Assembly (NCBI RefSeq): GCF_000829455.1
Contig: NZ_JXAK01000002.1
Span: forward strand, 124,001-188,000
Length of the DNA: 64,000 nt
Direction: 5' to 3'
Source: Gordoniibacillus kamchatkensis
Lineage (GTDB): Bacteria; Bacillota; Bacilli; Paenibacillales; NBRC-103111
Shown: positions 1 through 10,415 of the stretch, piece by piece
How positions within the stretch are numbered: the first letter of the stretch is position 1
How the letters are laid out: each line of letters starts with the position of its first letter
Program-made: the position numbers and the translations under genes
Notes under the pieces: generated by a model
What the model was told of the DNA's origin: nothing
Seen by the model: only the letters and a program-made list of their open reading frames with translations
Databases searched by the model: none

Positions 1-2
1 TT

Positions 3-257
3 ACCCGCGGAGGAATCGCCGCCACGTTTATTCTCTCCATATTGGGGATCTGGAACGAGTTTTTAATCGGATTGATCTTAAGCGGGAAAAGCACGCAAAC
101 CTTGCCGGTTACCATTACTTCCTTCATTACGTTCCAGGGAACCGAATGGGGCCCGCTAACAGCGGCAGGAACCTTTATCATGATTCCTATGCTGATATTC
201 GGATTATTGGTGCAAAAACACCTGGTTAAAGGGATGACGCTCGGGGCAGTGAAATAA
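3..257 (+). CDS. Sugar ABC transporter permease, MalG type (3' end only)
   Basis: The gene runs in from before the window; 84 codons are visible. The reading frame is open from base 3. It shows the C-terminal hydrophobic part of a carbohydrate ABC permease: a WNEF motif near the end of a membrane helix, a periplasm-facing stretch (TLPVTITSF), a last helix (FIMIPMLIFGLLV) and the usual basic tail ending in KGMTLGAVK. The tail pattern QKHLVKGMTLGAVK is typical of MalG-family (CUT1) permeases. It would form the membrane channel with a MalF-type partner. Lying 24 bases before an acetyltransferase and nanE, it probably imports an amino sugar or sialic-acid-derived substrate, but the substrate cannot be read from this fragment. 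Confidence 0.9.
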   Translation, partial: TRGGIAATFILSILGIWNEFLIGLILSGKSTQTLPVTITSFITFQGTEWGPLTAAGTFIMIPMLIFGLLVQKHLVKGMTLGAVK

Positions 258-281
258 TCTTATGTTTTGGAGATGAGAGAG

Positions 282-830
282 ATGAAAAGAATTCCATTGA
301 CAATGATACGAACGAATCTTGCCGACATTCCGCAATACTCCTTCCCTGAGCATTACAGCATCAGAACGTTTAAGGCCGGGGAAGAGGGCATTTGGGCAGA
401 GACTGAAGTCAGCGTGGATGAGTTTAAAGACAAGACAGCTGCGCTGAATCATTTTGCCAAAGAATTTGGCCCTCATTTGGACGAGATGTCGTTGCGCTGC
501 CTATTTGCAGAGAACGAACAGGGTGAAGTCATCGGAACGACAACCGCATGGTACGGCGAATTTCAAGAGAATGAAACTTGGGGAAGAATCCATTGGGTAG
601 CCATTAAACCGGAGCACCAAGGAAAAAAGCTGGCAAAACCGTTGTTGAGCGCCGCGCTGAATATTTTGTCCAGAAGTCACGAGAAAGCATATCTAACCAC
701 ACAAACGACGAGTTATCAGGCCATTAATATGTATTTGAATTACGGCTTTGAACCGTTTATCAAGGAGCCGCAATGTGTTGAGGGTTGGAAGCTGCTGGAG
801 AATGTATTAAACCGGAAAATTTTAAAATAG
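282..830 (+). CDS. GNAT family N-acetyltransferase
   Basis: 182-residue protein of the GNAT fold, which transfers an acetyl group from acetyl-CoA to an amine. The acetyl-CoA pyrophosphate-binding motif A is visible around residues 105-135 (IHWVAIKPEHQGKKLAKPLL), followed by the typical TTQTTSYQAINMYLNYGFEP segment. I chose ATG 282 because GGAG at 269-272 is well placed; an in-frame TTG at 267 overlaps that site. It sits between a sugar permease and nanE and ends 35 bases before nanE, so it is probably in the same transcript and could act on an amino sugar or a detoxification substrate. The substrate is not determinable. Confidence 0.85.
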   Translation: MKRIPLTMIRTNLADIPQYSFPEHYSIRTFKAGEEGIWAETEVSVDEFKDKTAALNHFAKEFGPHLDEMSLRCLFAENEQGEVIGTTTAWYGEFQENETWGRIHWVAIKPEHQGKKLAKPLLSAALNILSRSHEKAYLTTQTTSYQAINMYLNYGFEPFIKEPQCVEGWKLLENVLNRKILK

Positions 831-865
831 CACGGATAAAAGACATAGTAAAGGAACGGGTAATC

Positions 866-1552
866 ATGCAAACAAACTACTCTACCTTCTCCAAAAGAGG
901 ACTAATCGTTTCCTGCCAAGCGTTGGAAGACGAGCCGCTTCACGGTGGGGATACGATGCGGAAAATGGCGATTGCAGCCCAAATGTCAGGTGCGATAGGG
1001 ATCCGTACCAACGGCGTGACTGATATCCGATTCATCAAAGAAGCTATAGATTTACCGGTAATTGGATTAATCAAAAGGAATATTTCGGGATCGGACATTT
1101 TCATTACACCGACAATGGATGAAGTGAAGGCCATCGTGGAAGCGGGAGCCGACATCGTGGCGCTCGATGTCACGGACCGGGAAGGGCGTTTGGAGCGGGT
1201 CATTGAGCTGATCACTTACGCACACCACGCCGGGGTTCGCGTGATGGCAGACGTTTCAACCTTTGAAGAGGGAGTCGCAGCAGAGCAATTAGGCGCTGAT
1301 TTCATAGGAACGACGTTGTCCGGATATACGCCTTACAGTAGGCAATTGAAAGAACCAGACTTTGATCTCGTGCGTCAGCTTAGCAAAGTTGTACATGTCC
1401 CTGTGGTTGCTGAAGGACGAATCTGGACGCCTGAGGAAGCTGTTAAAGCCTTGGAAGCGGGAGCAGCCTATGTGGTTGTCGGAAGTGCGATCACTCGCCC
1501 ACAGCTGATTATAAGGCGTTATGTAGAAGCGCTTCAAATGCAGATTTCCTAG
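866..1552 (+). CDS. nanE: N-acetylmannosamine-6-phosphate 2-epimerase
   Basis: 228-residue TIM-barrel enzyme converting ManNAc-6-P to GlcNAc-6-P. Family landmarks are visible: an N-terminal GLIVSCQALEDEPLHG segment, AIGIRTNGVTDI, LPVIGLIKR, ADIVALDVTDRE, ADFIGTTLSGYT and the phosphate-binding end VPVVAEGRIWTPEEA...GAAYVVVGSAITRP. Length matches the family (about 230). Start ATG 866 has AAGGAACGG upstream; an upstream in-frame start at 785 would overlap the acetyltransferase gene and add non-conserved residues. It is followed after 9 bases by a ROK kinase, the usual NanK partner. The product would feed NagA/NagB, which are encoded at 9.2-11.1 kb. Confidence 0.95.
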   Translation: MQTNYSTFSKRGLIVSCQALEDEPLHGGDTMRKMAIAAQMSGAIGIRTNGVTDIRFIKEAIDLPVIGLIKRNISGSDIFITPTMDEVKAIVEAGADIVALDVTDREGRLERVIELITYAHHAGVRVMADVSTFEEGVAAEQLGADFIGTTLSGYTPYSRQLKEPDFDLVRQLSKVVHVPVVAEGRIWTPEEAVKALEAGAAYVVVGSAITRPQLIIRRYVEALQMQIS

Positions 1553-1561
1553 TGAGGGGCG

Positions 1562-2527
1562 TTGAAAATGGAAGATTCCTTATGCGACCCGCAATCTTCT
1601 GTAGCCGTCGGCGTAGATATCGGCGGTACGAAGATCAATTCGGGGATCATTACTTGTCAAGGGGAAGTGCTATATTCATACAGCCTGCCAACTTTGGCCG
1701 GGAAAGTCAATGTTGTCGATCGGGTCGTGGAAGCGATCGATGCTGTCTTGGACAAGTTACCGAAACATCCAACGTTGAAAGGGATAGGAGTAGGTACGGC
1801 GGGACAGGTAGACTGGAAAACGGGAAGCATTCGCTTCGCTAACGATTTGCTTCCCGGCTATACCGGAACCCCTCTTCGAGAGATCCTGCAGGAGCGGTTC
1901 CGGCTGCCGATTTATGTGGATAACGATGTCAATGTATTGGCGCTCACCGAGAAGGTTCTCGGATCGGGTCAGGGAGCTGACCATTTTCTGTGCCTTGCGC
2001 TTGGAACCGGTGTGGGCGGAGTTGTCGTCACTAACGGCAAGATCGTCCACGGCGCCTGGGGAGGAGCCGGAGAAATCGGCCACATGTCCGTTAATTACAA
2101 AGGACTTCCTTGCATATGCGGAAACATTGGCTGCCTGGAACAATATGCTTCCGGAACCGGCATCGCCAAACTGATGAATGATCGACTGGCCGACTTGCCT
2201 GGCGTTGAACATGTTCCCGTGAATGCCAAAGAAGTCGTTGACCTATGGCTTAATGGGGATGTATTGGCTGCCGAGGTAATGGACGAGGTGATCGCATCGC
2301 TGGGGTCGGCAATCGCCAGCTTGCTGCATATCTTCAACCCGGAGCGGATTGTCCTTGGCGGCGGCGTAGCAGAGGTAGGGGAGCCGCTGATCTCCCGTTT
2401 GAGATTGGAAGTGAAAAGAAGAGCGATGCCATCCTTGTTTGAAGACGTTCGAATCGAATCGGCGCTGCAAAGAACTTTGAGCGGTATGATCGGAGCAGGG
2501 CTTCAGGTATGGGAATATAGTGAATGA
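1562..2527 (+). CDS. ROK family sugar kinase, probable N-acetylmannosamine kinase
   Basis: 321 residues. ROK landmarks: N-terminal phosphate loop VGVDIGGTKINSG, a second glycine-rich segment GVGTAGQVD, DNDVNVLALTE (catalytic Asp region), GTGVGGVVV, GGAGEIGHMSV and the zinc-binding CxCGxxGCxE motif (CICGNIGCLEQYASG). ROK proteins with this motif and no N-terminal HTH are kinases rather than repressors. Start may be TTG 1562 or ATG 1568; GAGGGG lies just upstream and overlaps the end of nanE. Position directly after nanE supports phosphorylation of ManNAc (NanK role), but glucokinase-like specificity cannot be excluded from sequence. Confidence 0.88.
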   Translation: MKMEDSLCDPQSSVAVGVDIGGTKINSGIITCQGEVLYSYSLPTLAGKVNVVDRVVEAIDAVLDKLPKHPTLKGIGVGTAGQVDWKTGSIRFANDLLPGYTGTPLREILQERFRLPIYVDNDVNVLALTEKVLGSGQGADHFLCLALGTGVGGVVVTNGKIVHGAWGGAGEIGHMSVNYKGLPCICGNIGCLEQYASGTGIAKLMNDRLADLPGVEHVPVNAKEVVDLWLNGDVLAAEVMDEVIASLGSAIASLLHIFNPERIVLGGGVAEVGEPLISRLRLEVKRRAMPSLFEDVRIESALQRTLSGMIGAGLQVWEYSE

Positions 2528-2639
2528 TAAATCCGAATATCTGCTTGTTTGTCGAAGCAAACAGAAAAGCAGGCTGCTGACCCGTTAATTCGGATGCAAG
2601 TAGGGCAGTTTCTACCCGCGCTGCTGAATTCTCCAAAAA

Positions 2640-2687
2640 ACTCGCTGGCGACAACACGACTGTCGAAGGGGGTTCCTTTTTTTTCTA
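2640..2687 (+). terminator. Possible terminator after the nan genes
   Basis: A short inverted repeat (CGACA...TGTCG) is followed by GGGGGTTCC and a run of eight T. The stem is only five pairs and is not adjacent to the T run, so this is a weak call. Confidence 0.3.
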
Positions 2688-2706
2688 CGACGGAATAACC
2701 AGCGCA

Positions 2707-3432
2707 CTAAGCTTTTCCTCTAGTTGTTTTAGGCAACTTTTTGGATTCGCCCGGCTTGCCGCTCCAGTCAAGCTGAGCTTCCAGCTCGCTGCGGCGGACG
2801 ACGCGCACCCAGCCGCGTCCCGTTTCCACCCAGCCCTGCCGCCGAAAACGCTGCAGCGCGCGGCTCACGACTTCGCGGGCGGAGCCGATCTCGGCAGCGA
2901 GGCCGTGATGCGTCGTATACAGCAGCGGCCGGCGCTCGGAAGTAGCGCGCAGCAGCGCTTTTGCCAGGCGCGTGTCGAGCGGCTCCGACAGCATCGCCTG
3001 CAGCTGCTCGTCCATACGCAGTATGTTTTCGAGCAAGCTGCCGAATACGGCGCTGCGCACAGGAGAGTACTCCTGCACCCAGCGCAAAAAGCTGCGTTTG
3101 GACACGAACAAGGCGGTCACGTCCGTTTCGGCTGTCATTATACCGGGGTAATCGCGTTCGCTCAGGCCGCTTAGCACGAGCAAGGCGCATACTTCCCCAG
3201 GCGCCAGCACGCTCAGGACGTGTTCGCTGCCGTCTTCCCCGATCCGGCTGATGCGCGCGGTACCTTCGATCAAAAACACGCCGTACGAGTCGGCATCCTC
3301 CCTTTGGAAAATGCGCGCCTTGGCCGGGAACGTGCGCGCGAACGGCTGTGCCTCCGCCCATTCCTCGGGGCGAATGGCGCTCAAATAAGGGAAGCGTTCC
3401 AGCAGCCCCGAATCCGCTATGCTTGCAACCAT
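2707..3432 (-). CDS. Crp/Fnr family transcriptional regulator
   Basis: 241 residues with an N-terminal cyclic-nucleotide-binding-type beta barrel (about residues 15-130, including SYGVFLIEGTARI and VLAPGEVCALLVLSG) and a C-terminal winged helix-turn-helix (THHGLAAEIGSAREVVSRALQRFRRQGWVE), the standard Crp_2 helix. No cysteine cluster for an Fe-S centre is evident at the N-terminus. Start ATG 3432 follows AAAGGACGG; longer in-frame extensions to 3585 are not conserved in character. It is divergent from glpP. The effector and targets cannot be told from the sequence; stress or redox sensing is the usual role for such Fnr-like proteins in Firmicutes. Confidence 0.88.
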   Translation of the reverse strand: MVASIADSGLLERFPYLSAIRPEEWAEAQPFARTFPAKARIFQREDADSYGVFLIEGTARISRIGEDGSEHVLSVLAPGEVCALLVLSGLSERDYPGIMTAETDVTALFVSKRSFLRWVQEYSPVRSAVFGSLLENILRMDEQLQAMLSEPLDTRLAKALLRATSERRPLLYTTHHGLAAEIGSAREVVSRALQRFRRQGWVETGRGWVRVVRRSELEAQLDWSGKPGESKKLPKTTRGKA

Positions 3433-3729
3433 GCTTCGAGATCCGTCCTTTATGATCGTTTTCTCCCAGTTTAGACGATGCGACGGAGAAGCGAAAGAGG
3501 TTCGTGGACCGGCACCATCGATTGACATAGTTCGGCGTGCTGCATTACGATACGTTTGCGCAGAAGTAAGGTGCGGCCGCAACATGAATTTCTCTGTTCG
3601 GCAATTGCCAACAACCGGGCTGCCGAACTACAAAACCGCTTTCATTCCATCAAGGCGCTGTTGTATGATAGCTACAACGAACGCAAGCGTTCCGTTCCCG
3701 AGCTTGTTTACAAAAGGAGGCCGCGCCGT

Positions 3730-5852
<2,123 letters not shown>

Positions 5853-5887
5853 CGTATCAAGTTAATATTTGGTTGGAGATCAGGAGA

Positions 5888-5941
5888 AACCACGACCCTT
5901 GCCTCGCATACGCTGCGGGCAAGGATGTCCGTGGTTTTTTT
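5888..5941 (+). terminator. glpD leader terminator, probable GlpP antitermination target
   Basis: Stem AACCACG (5888-5894) / CGTGGTT (5930-5936) with an inner arm CCTTGCC (5897-5903) / GGCAAGG (5918-5924), followed by seven or more T. It lies between the glpD promoter and its ribosome binding site. In Bacillus subtilis GlpP with G3P prevents termination at exactly such a glpD leader structure; the presence of glpP in the same cluster makes the same control likely here. Confidence 0.85.
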
Positions 5942-5968
5942 GCATTTGAACCCGGGAGGAGTGCAGAC

Positions 5969-7636
5969 ATGACGACAATTACCCCGTTCAGCGCTGCAAA
6001 CAGACAACAAATGCTTGCGCAAATGGAGACGGAAACGTTCGACGTACTGGTTATCGGCGGCGGCATTACGGGAGCGGGCATCGCCCTCGATGCGCAAACG
6101 CGCGGCATGAAGACCGCGCTCATCGAGATGCAGGATTTTGCGGCGGGAACGTCCAGCCGCTCGACCAAGCTCGTGCACGGCGGACTGCGATATTTGAAGC
6201 AATTTGAAGTCAAAATGGTGGCCGAAGTCGGCAAAGAGCGCGCCATCGTCTACGGGAACGGGCCGCACGTGACTACGCCGGAATGGATGCTGCTGCCGAT
6301 TTACGAGGGCGGGACGTTCGGGATGTTTACGACTTCGATCGGCCTCAAGCTGTACGATTTTTTAGCCGGCGTCATCAAGAGCGAGCGCCGTTCGATGCTG
6401 AGCCGCGAAGAGACGCTTCGCCGTGAGCCGCTCTTGAAGAAGGAGGGGCTGAGGGGCGGCGGCTTCTACGTCGAATACCGGACCGACGACGCGCGGCTCA
6501 CGATGGAAGTGCTGAAAAAGGCGGCCAGTCACGGCGCCTATGCCGTCAACTACGCCAAAGCGGAGGAGCTCCTCTATGAGAAGAACGGCCGGCTCGTCGG
6601 CGTGAAAGTGGCCAACCGCATCGGCGGCGGCACGTATACGGTACGCGCCCGTGTCATCGTCAACGCTACCGGCCCTTGGGTCGATACGCTGCGCGAGATG
6701 GATCGCTCGAAGCAGGGCAAAACGCTTCGTCTCACCAAAGGCGTCCATCTCGTGTTCGACCAGTCGCGCTTTCCGCTCCGTCAGGCGGTGTACTTCGATA
6801 CGCCGGACGGGCGGATGGTATTCGCCATCCCGCGCGACGGCAAAGCTTACGTCGGCACGACGGATACCGACTACAATGGCGATACGGCGCGGCCGACGAT
6901 GACGGACGAGGATCGCCGGTATCTGATCGACGCCGCCAACTTCATGTTCCCGCAGCTGAAGCTGACCGAAGCCGACGTGGAATCGAGCTGGGCCGGTCTG
7001 AGGCCGCTGATTTACCAGGAAGGCAAGTCGCCGTCCGAAGTGTCGCGTCGCGACGAGATTTTCGTCTCTCCGTCCGGGCTTGTGACGATTGCCGGCGGCA
7101 AGCTGACGGGCTACCGCAAGATGGGCGAGCAGATCGTCGATCTGCTGGCGCGCAAGCTGAGCGAGCAGGGAGGCGCGGCGTTCCCGGCATCGAGAACGCG
7201 GACGATGCCGATCTCCGGAGGCGACGTCGGCGGGCCGGAAGGCTACGAGACGTTCGTCGCGCGGGCGACGGAGGACGGTGTCCGCCAAGGGCTGCCGCGC
7301 GAGGCGGCGCAGCGTCTGGCGCGCCGCTACGGCAGCAACGCCCCGCGCATTTTCGAGCTGGCGGCCGAGCATGGAAACGCTGCGTCCGGCTACGGTTTGC
7401 CGGTTGAGATTTACGCCGAGCTGCTGTATGCGATCCGGCAGGAAATGGCCGCGAAGCCGGTCGATTTCTTGATCCGCCGCACCGGAGCATTGTTCTTCGA
7501 CATCGCTTCGGTGCACCGCTGGAAATCCGGTGTTATTGCGGCTATGGCCGATCTGCTCGGCTGCAGCGAGGAGCAGCGCCGCGAGTACGAAGAGGAGCTG
7601 GAGCAGCATCTCGTGCAAGCGGTACAGCCAATGTAA
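5969..7636 (+). CDS. glpD: Aerobic glycerol-3-phosphate dehydrogenase
   Basis: 555-residue membrane-associated FAD enzyme oxidising G3P to dihydroxyacetone phosphate and passing electrons to quinone. The FAD dinucleotide fold VIGGGITGAGIALDAQTRG is at residues 22-40, followed by GTSSRSTKLVHGGLRYL, WAGLRPLIYQEGKSPSEVSR and GGKLTGYRKMGE near the C-terminal cap. Start ATG 5969 follows GGGAGGA. Expression is expected to depend on the leader terminator at 5888-5941. A strong terminator follows at 7650-7685. Confidence 0.97.
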   Translation: MTTITPFSAANRQQMLAQMETETFDVLVIGGGITGAGIALDAQTRGMKTALIEMQDFAAGTSSRSTKLVHGGLRYLKQFEVKMVAEVGKERAIVYGNGPHVTTPEWMLLPIYEGGTFGMFTTSIGLKLYDFLAGVIKSERRSMLSREETLRREPLLKKEGLRGGGFYVEYRTDDARLTMEVLKKAASHGAYAVNYAKAEELLYEKNGRLVGVKVANRIGGGTYTVRARVIVNATGPWVDTLREMDRSKQGKTLRLTKGVHLVFDQSRFPLRQAVYFDTPDGRMVFAIPRDGKAYVGTTDTDYNGDTARPTMTDEDRRYLIDAANFMFPQLKLTEADVESSWAGLRPLIYQEGKSPSEVSRRDEIFVSPSGLVTIAGGKLTGYRKMGEQIVDLLARKLSEQGGAAFPASRTRTMPISGGDVGGPEGYETFVARATEDGVRQGLPREAAQRLARRYGSNAPRIFELAAEHGNAASGYGLPVEIYAELLYAIRQEMAAKPVDFLIRRTGALFFDIASVHRWKSGVIAAMADLLGCSEEQRREYEEELEQHLVQAVQPM

Positions 7637-7649
7637 GGTTATTCGTGCA

Positions 7650-7685
7650 GGGCTCTCCGCCGGCTTGCGGGCGGGGGGCCCTTTT
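7650..7685 (+). terminator. Terminator of glpD
   Basis: Twelve-pair stem with G-U wobbles, GGGCTCTCCGCC (7650-7661) / GGCGGGGGGCCC (7670-7681), then TTTT. Confidence 0.8.
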
Positions 7686-7737
7686 GCCGTGATAGCACGT
7701 TCTCCGGGCCGCGGCGCAGCAAGCAGGCAACCGGCTT

Positions 7738-7852
7738 AACGCCCGCTTTCCCAAAGCCGCTCGATTTGTTCGAGCGTTTTTCCATTCGTTTCCGGGACAG
7801 CCTTTATGCAGAAGATGACGGCCACAACGGCAATGATCGCAAAGTAGCGTAA
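7738..7852 (-). pseudogene. Remnant: C-terminus of a sugar-porter MFS transporter
   Basis: Read on the minus strand, this stretch encodes the last helix and tail of a sugar porter: ALRYFAIIAVVAVIFCIKAVPETNGKTL... continuing to QIERLWESGR and a stop. VPETNGKTLEQIE is the signature (PET.GK.LE.IE) that follows the twelfth helix of AraE/XylE/IolT-type proton symporters. Upstream the frame runs on without recognisable sequence and no start or other helices are present, so only a fragment of about 38 codons survives. It may mark an old deletion that joined glpD to the HxlR gene. Confidence 0.7.
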
Positions 7853-7906
7853 GGCACCTGGCCTGATAATTATGCGTATGAAACCTCCTTCCTTGCCCCT
7901 CCTCCC

Positions 7907-7945
7907 AAAAACGCCGCTCCCTCCAAGACAAAGAGGCGAGCGGCG
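7907..7945 (-). terminator. Terminator of the HxlR gene
   Basis: Stem CGCCGCTC (7912-7919) / GAGCGGCG (7938-7945); on the minus strand it is followed by TTTTT. Confidence 0.65.
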
Positions 7946-8019
7946 CGTGCTTCACGACGTTATCGACGGCGAGCGCGTCACGATCCGGTACCTTTGGCGG
8001 GAGAGAGCTCTTTTTGCGC

Positions 8020-8376
8020 CTAGCTTCCGTTCACGCCGCGCCTCGCTTTCATATGCTCCAGATGGGCGGCGCCCCAATCGTGCATTTGCTGCAAAATGGG
8101 CTCCAGACTCCGGCCATACTCCGTAATGGAATATTCGACTCGCGGCGGCACTTCCGGATAGACGACGCGCCGAACGATATCTTGCTGTTCCAGCTCGCGC
8201 AGCTGTGCGGTGAGCATTTTTTGCGTAATGTTCGGCAGCAGGCTTTTCAGCTCGCCAAACCTTTTGGTCCCTTCATGAAACAGATGGAGCAAAATAATCG
8301 GCTTCCATTTGCCCACAACGATCTCAAGCGCCGCCTCCACACCGTTCCTGCATTGCCAAGGCTGCTTCTTCTCCAT
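8020..8376 (-). CDS. HxlR family transcriptional regulator
   Basis: 118-residue winged-helix protein with the single HxlR domain: N-terminal [24 protein letters not shown] (with an early cysteine as in redox-sensing members), then [35 protein letters not shown] and the wing [20 protein letters not shown]. Start ATG 8376 follows GGGAGGA; an in-frame ATG at 8391 overlaps that site. It is divergent from a DoxX gene, a common pairing in which the regulator controls the neighbour in response to quinones, aldehydes or thiol stress. The N-terminal Cys is suggestive of redox sensing but not proof. Confidence 0.9.
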   Translation of the reverse strand: MEKKQPWQCRNGVEAALEIVVGKWKPIILLHLFHEGTKRFGELKSLLPNITQKMLTAQLRELEQQDIVRRVVYPEVPPRVEYSITEYGRSLEPILQQMHDWGAAHLEHMKARRGVNGS

Positions 8377-8405
8377 GCCGAATCCTCCCAATAGTATCCT
8401 TTATG

Positions 8406-8434
8406 TAAGTATAGCACTTTTAAGTGCTTACTTC
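8406..8434. promoter_or_regulatory. Dyad operator between the HxlR and doxX genes
   Basis: AGCACTT (8413-8419) TT AAGTGCT (8422-8428), with outer arms AAGTA / TACTT extending the symmetry after a one-base offset. It is the only strong dyad in the divergent intergenic region and lies 30-40 bases from the regulator start, so it is the likely HxlR binding site. Confidence 0.6.
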
Positions 8435-8536
8435 CGCATATGACTCTTTTGATTCATAATGGCGTCGAAGGCTTTCGGCCGGCAGCCGGCGTTGCAATCC
8501 GACTGGGGATTGCGTTCAAATAACCGTTGGAAAGGG

Positions 8537-8944
8537 ATGAGCACGATGGATTTGCTTTCTCAGCTTCTCGTTTTGGCAGGACGCATACTGTTTGCATTCA
8601 TTTTTATCGGGGCTGGCTTTGGCCATCTTCGAAATATGGGCCATACCGCACAAATCGCTGCGGCTTCAGGCGCACCGTTCCCGAAGCTGTCCGCTTGGCT
8701 CGCGAGTCTGCTGGCATTGCTCGGGGGACTCAGCGTGGCGTTCGGTTTTATGGCCCAGATCGGGGCGGTGCTGCTGATCGTTTTTCTAGTGCCTACAACC
8801 TTATTGACGCACCGCTTTTGGGGGCTAGACAATCCGCAGGAAGCGAATATGCAAAAAGTTCATTTTCTCAAAAATGCAGCTTTGCTCGGCGGCGCCGTCA
8901 TGCTGTTATGCAACGGTTCCGGTCCGCTCAGTCTTACCCCCTGA
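8537..8944 (+). CDS. DoxX family membrane protein
   Basis: 135 residues with four predicted membrane segments (about residues 8-28, 45-70, 72-92 and 112-128). The DoxX signature is seen as ILFAFIFIGAGFGHLRNM, followed by a conserved HRFWGLDN segment between helices 3 and 4 (LLTHRFWGLDNPQEANMQ). DoxX-family proteins are often linked to oxidative or thiol stress; the specific reaction is unknown. Start ATG 8537 has AAAGGG directly upstream, slightly close; the ATG at 8546 is an alternative. The divergent HxlR gene is the probable regulator. Confidence 0.85.
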   Translation: MSTMDLLSQLLVLAGRILFAFIFIGAGFGHLRNMGHTAQIAAASGAPFPKLSAWLASLLALLGGLSVAFGFMAQIGAVLLIVFLVPTTLLTHRFWGLDNPQEANMQKVHFLKNAALLGGAVMLLCNGSGPLSLTP

Positions 8945-9060
8945 TGCCGTCATCGTCCGGTAGCGGAATTGTAACAAAGTTGAAATACGCCATTCATCTC
9001 CCTTTAAGGTTGGGCGCTTATACTAAACATCGACCCCCTTTTCAATATAGAATCACTTGG

Positions 9061-9092
9061 ACCTGCGGCCCGTTGCCGCAGGTCATTTTTTT
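9061..9092 (+). terminator. Terminator downstream of doxX
   Basis: Stem ACCTGCGGC (9061-9069) / GCCGCAGGT (9075-9083) followed by CATTTTTTTTT. The bases from 8945 to 9060 hold no recognisable gene. Confidence 0.85.
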
Positions 9093-9170
9093 TTTATCAA
9101 GAGCAGCAACAACAAAAATATAAGTTAAAAATACTATGTGTTAAATGAAAAAGGCGCAGGCCCCGCAAGC

Positions 9171-9214
9171 AAAAAAACGGCCGCCCGGGTGTACATCCAC
9201 ATCCCGGGCGGCCG
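9171..9214 (-). terminator. Terminator of the nag operon
   Basis: Perfect twelve-pair stem CGGCCGCCCGGG (9178-9189) / CCCGGGCGGCCG (9203-9214); on the minus strand it is followed by seven T (9177-9171). Confidence 0.9.
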
Positions 9215-9218
9215 CCTT

Positions 9219-10415
9219 CTATTCCAGCTTCGCGCCGCGCTTCCACACTTGCCGCAGCTCCAGATTGCTTGCGCCCACCTGCAGCAGGTCGGCCCGCTTG
9301 CCGGCCGCGATCGAGCCGGTTTCGCCGTACAGGCCGAGCCGTCTCGCCGGATTGCCGCTGCCGAGCTCGCTCGCCTTCGGCACCGAAAGGCCGATTTCAA
9401 GCACCATGTAGCGGAACGCGCCGATCATCGTCAGCGTGCTTCCGGCCAGCGCGCCTCCTTCTTTAAGCCGCGCCGCGCCGTCCTTGACGACGACGTCCAG
9501 CCCGCCGAGCGAATAGTCGCCGTCGCCGAGGCCGGCTGCCGATATCGCATCGGTGATCAGGATCAGGTTGCGCTGCGTTTTCACTTGCGTGAGCAGCTTG
9601 ATGCCCGCCGGATGCACGTGCAAGCCGTCGGCGATCACTTCCGCATGCAGGCGCGGATCGGTGAGCACGGCGCCGACAGTGCCCGGCTCGCGGTGGTGCA
9701 GGCCGCGCATCGCGTTAAACGTGTGCACGGCATGGCTCAGTCCGTGCGCGGCTGCAGCTTGAATGTCGGCGTACGTCGCGTCCGTATGGCCGCAAGCGGC
9801 AATAATGCCGTGCGAAGCGAGCCAGCTCACGACATCCAGCGCCCCTGGCCGCTCCGGCGCCAGCGTCACCATCCGGATAAGGCCTGGATACCTCGCAGTC
9901 CACGCTTCCAGCCACTCTTTGTTGGCATCTACAATAAAGTTCGGGTTTTGCGCGCCGGGCCACTTAGGCGAGATGAATGGGCCCTCGAGATGCACGCCGT
10001 ACAGCTCGGCGCCCGTGCCGCCCGCACGGCTGCTGCGGTACGACTCAACCGCCTCAAGCACGCGGTCGATCGCTTCCCGCGAAGCGGTTACCGTCGTCGC
10101 CAGCATCCCGGTCGTACCGTTTCTGGCGTGAAACGAAGTGATCGCGTCGTACGCTTCCGCCGTCGCCTCCATAAAATCGCCGCCGTACCCGCCGTGCACG
10201 TGAATGTCGATAAAGCCCGGCAGCAGCCAGTCACCGCCGGCGTCCGCCGAAGCGTCTAGCAGCGGCTTCAGCTCCGCCGGCACGTCCGCTTCGGAGCCGA
10301 CGTAGGCGATAGTTCCGTCCCGCCACAGCAGGACGGCATCGTTCAGCGTTCCTGTTTCCGTTACGACGGCGGCGTGGCGCACGCCGCCGCTCGTTTTGCC
10401 TGCCGCGCTCTTCAT
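9219..10415 (-). CDS. nagA: N-acetylglucosamine-6-phosphate deacetylase
   Basis: 398-residue amidohydrolase removing acetate from GlcNAc-6-P to give GlcN-6-P. The metal-site motif DIHVHGGYGGDF, the EGPF segment (VHLEGPFISP), GHTDATY, HTFNAM and ITDAISAAG are all present. The start ATG at 10415 overlaps the nagB stop as ATGA, and an N-terminal extension to 10493 would run through nagB. It is the last gene of rpiR-nagB-nagA, followed by a strong terminator. It would process GlcNAc-6-P made by NanE or taken up directly. Confidence 0.95.
   Translation of the reverse strand: MKSAAGKTSGGVRHAAVVTETGTLNDAVLLWRDGTIAYVGSEADVPAELKPLLDASADAGGDWLLPGFIDIHVHGGYGGDFMEATAEAYDAITSFHARNGTTGMLATTVTASREAIDRVLEAVESYRSSRAGGTGAELYGVHLEGPFISPKWPGAQNPNFIVDANKEWLEAWTARYPGLIRMVTLAPERPGALDVVSWLASHGIIAACGHTDATYADIQAAAAHGLSHAVHTFNAMRGLHHREPGTVGAVLTDPRLHAEVIADGLHVHPAGIKLLTQVKTQRNLILITDAISAAGLGDGDYSLGGLDVVVKDGAARLKEGGALAGSTLTMIGAFRYMVLEIGLSVPKASELGSGNPARRLGLYGETGSIAAGKRADLLQVGASNLELRQVWKRGAKLE

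Noticed and set aside
2640-2700. Strong terminator or small RNA after the ROK kinase gene
   Set aside because: Only a five-pair stem separated from the T run; kept as a low-confidence terminator only.
6362-7618. Long open frame on the strand opposite glpD (and similar ones opposite glpK, purB, purF, purL and the ATPase gene)
   Set aside because: High third-position G+C keeps antisense frames open; they are Arg/Ala-rich, lack ribosome sites and show no family features.
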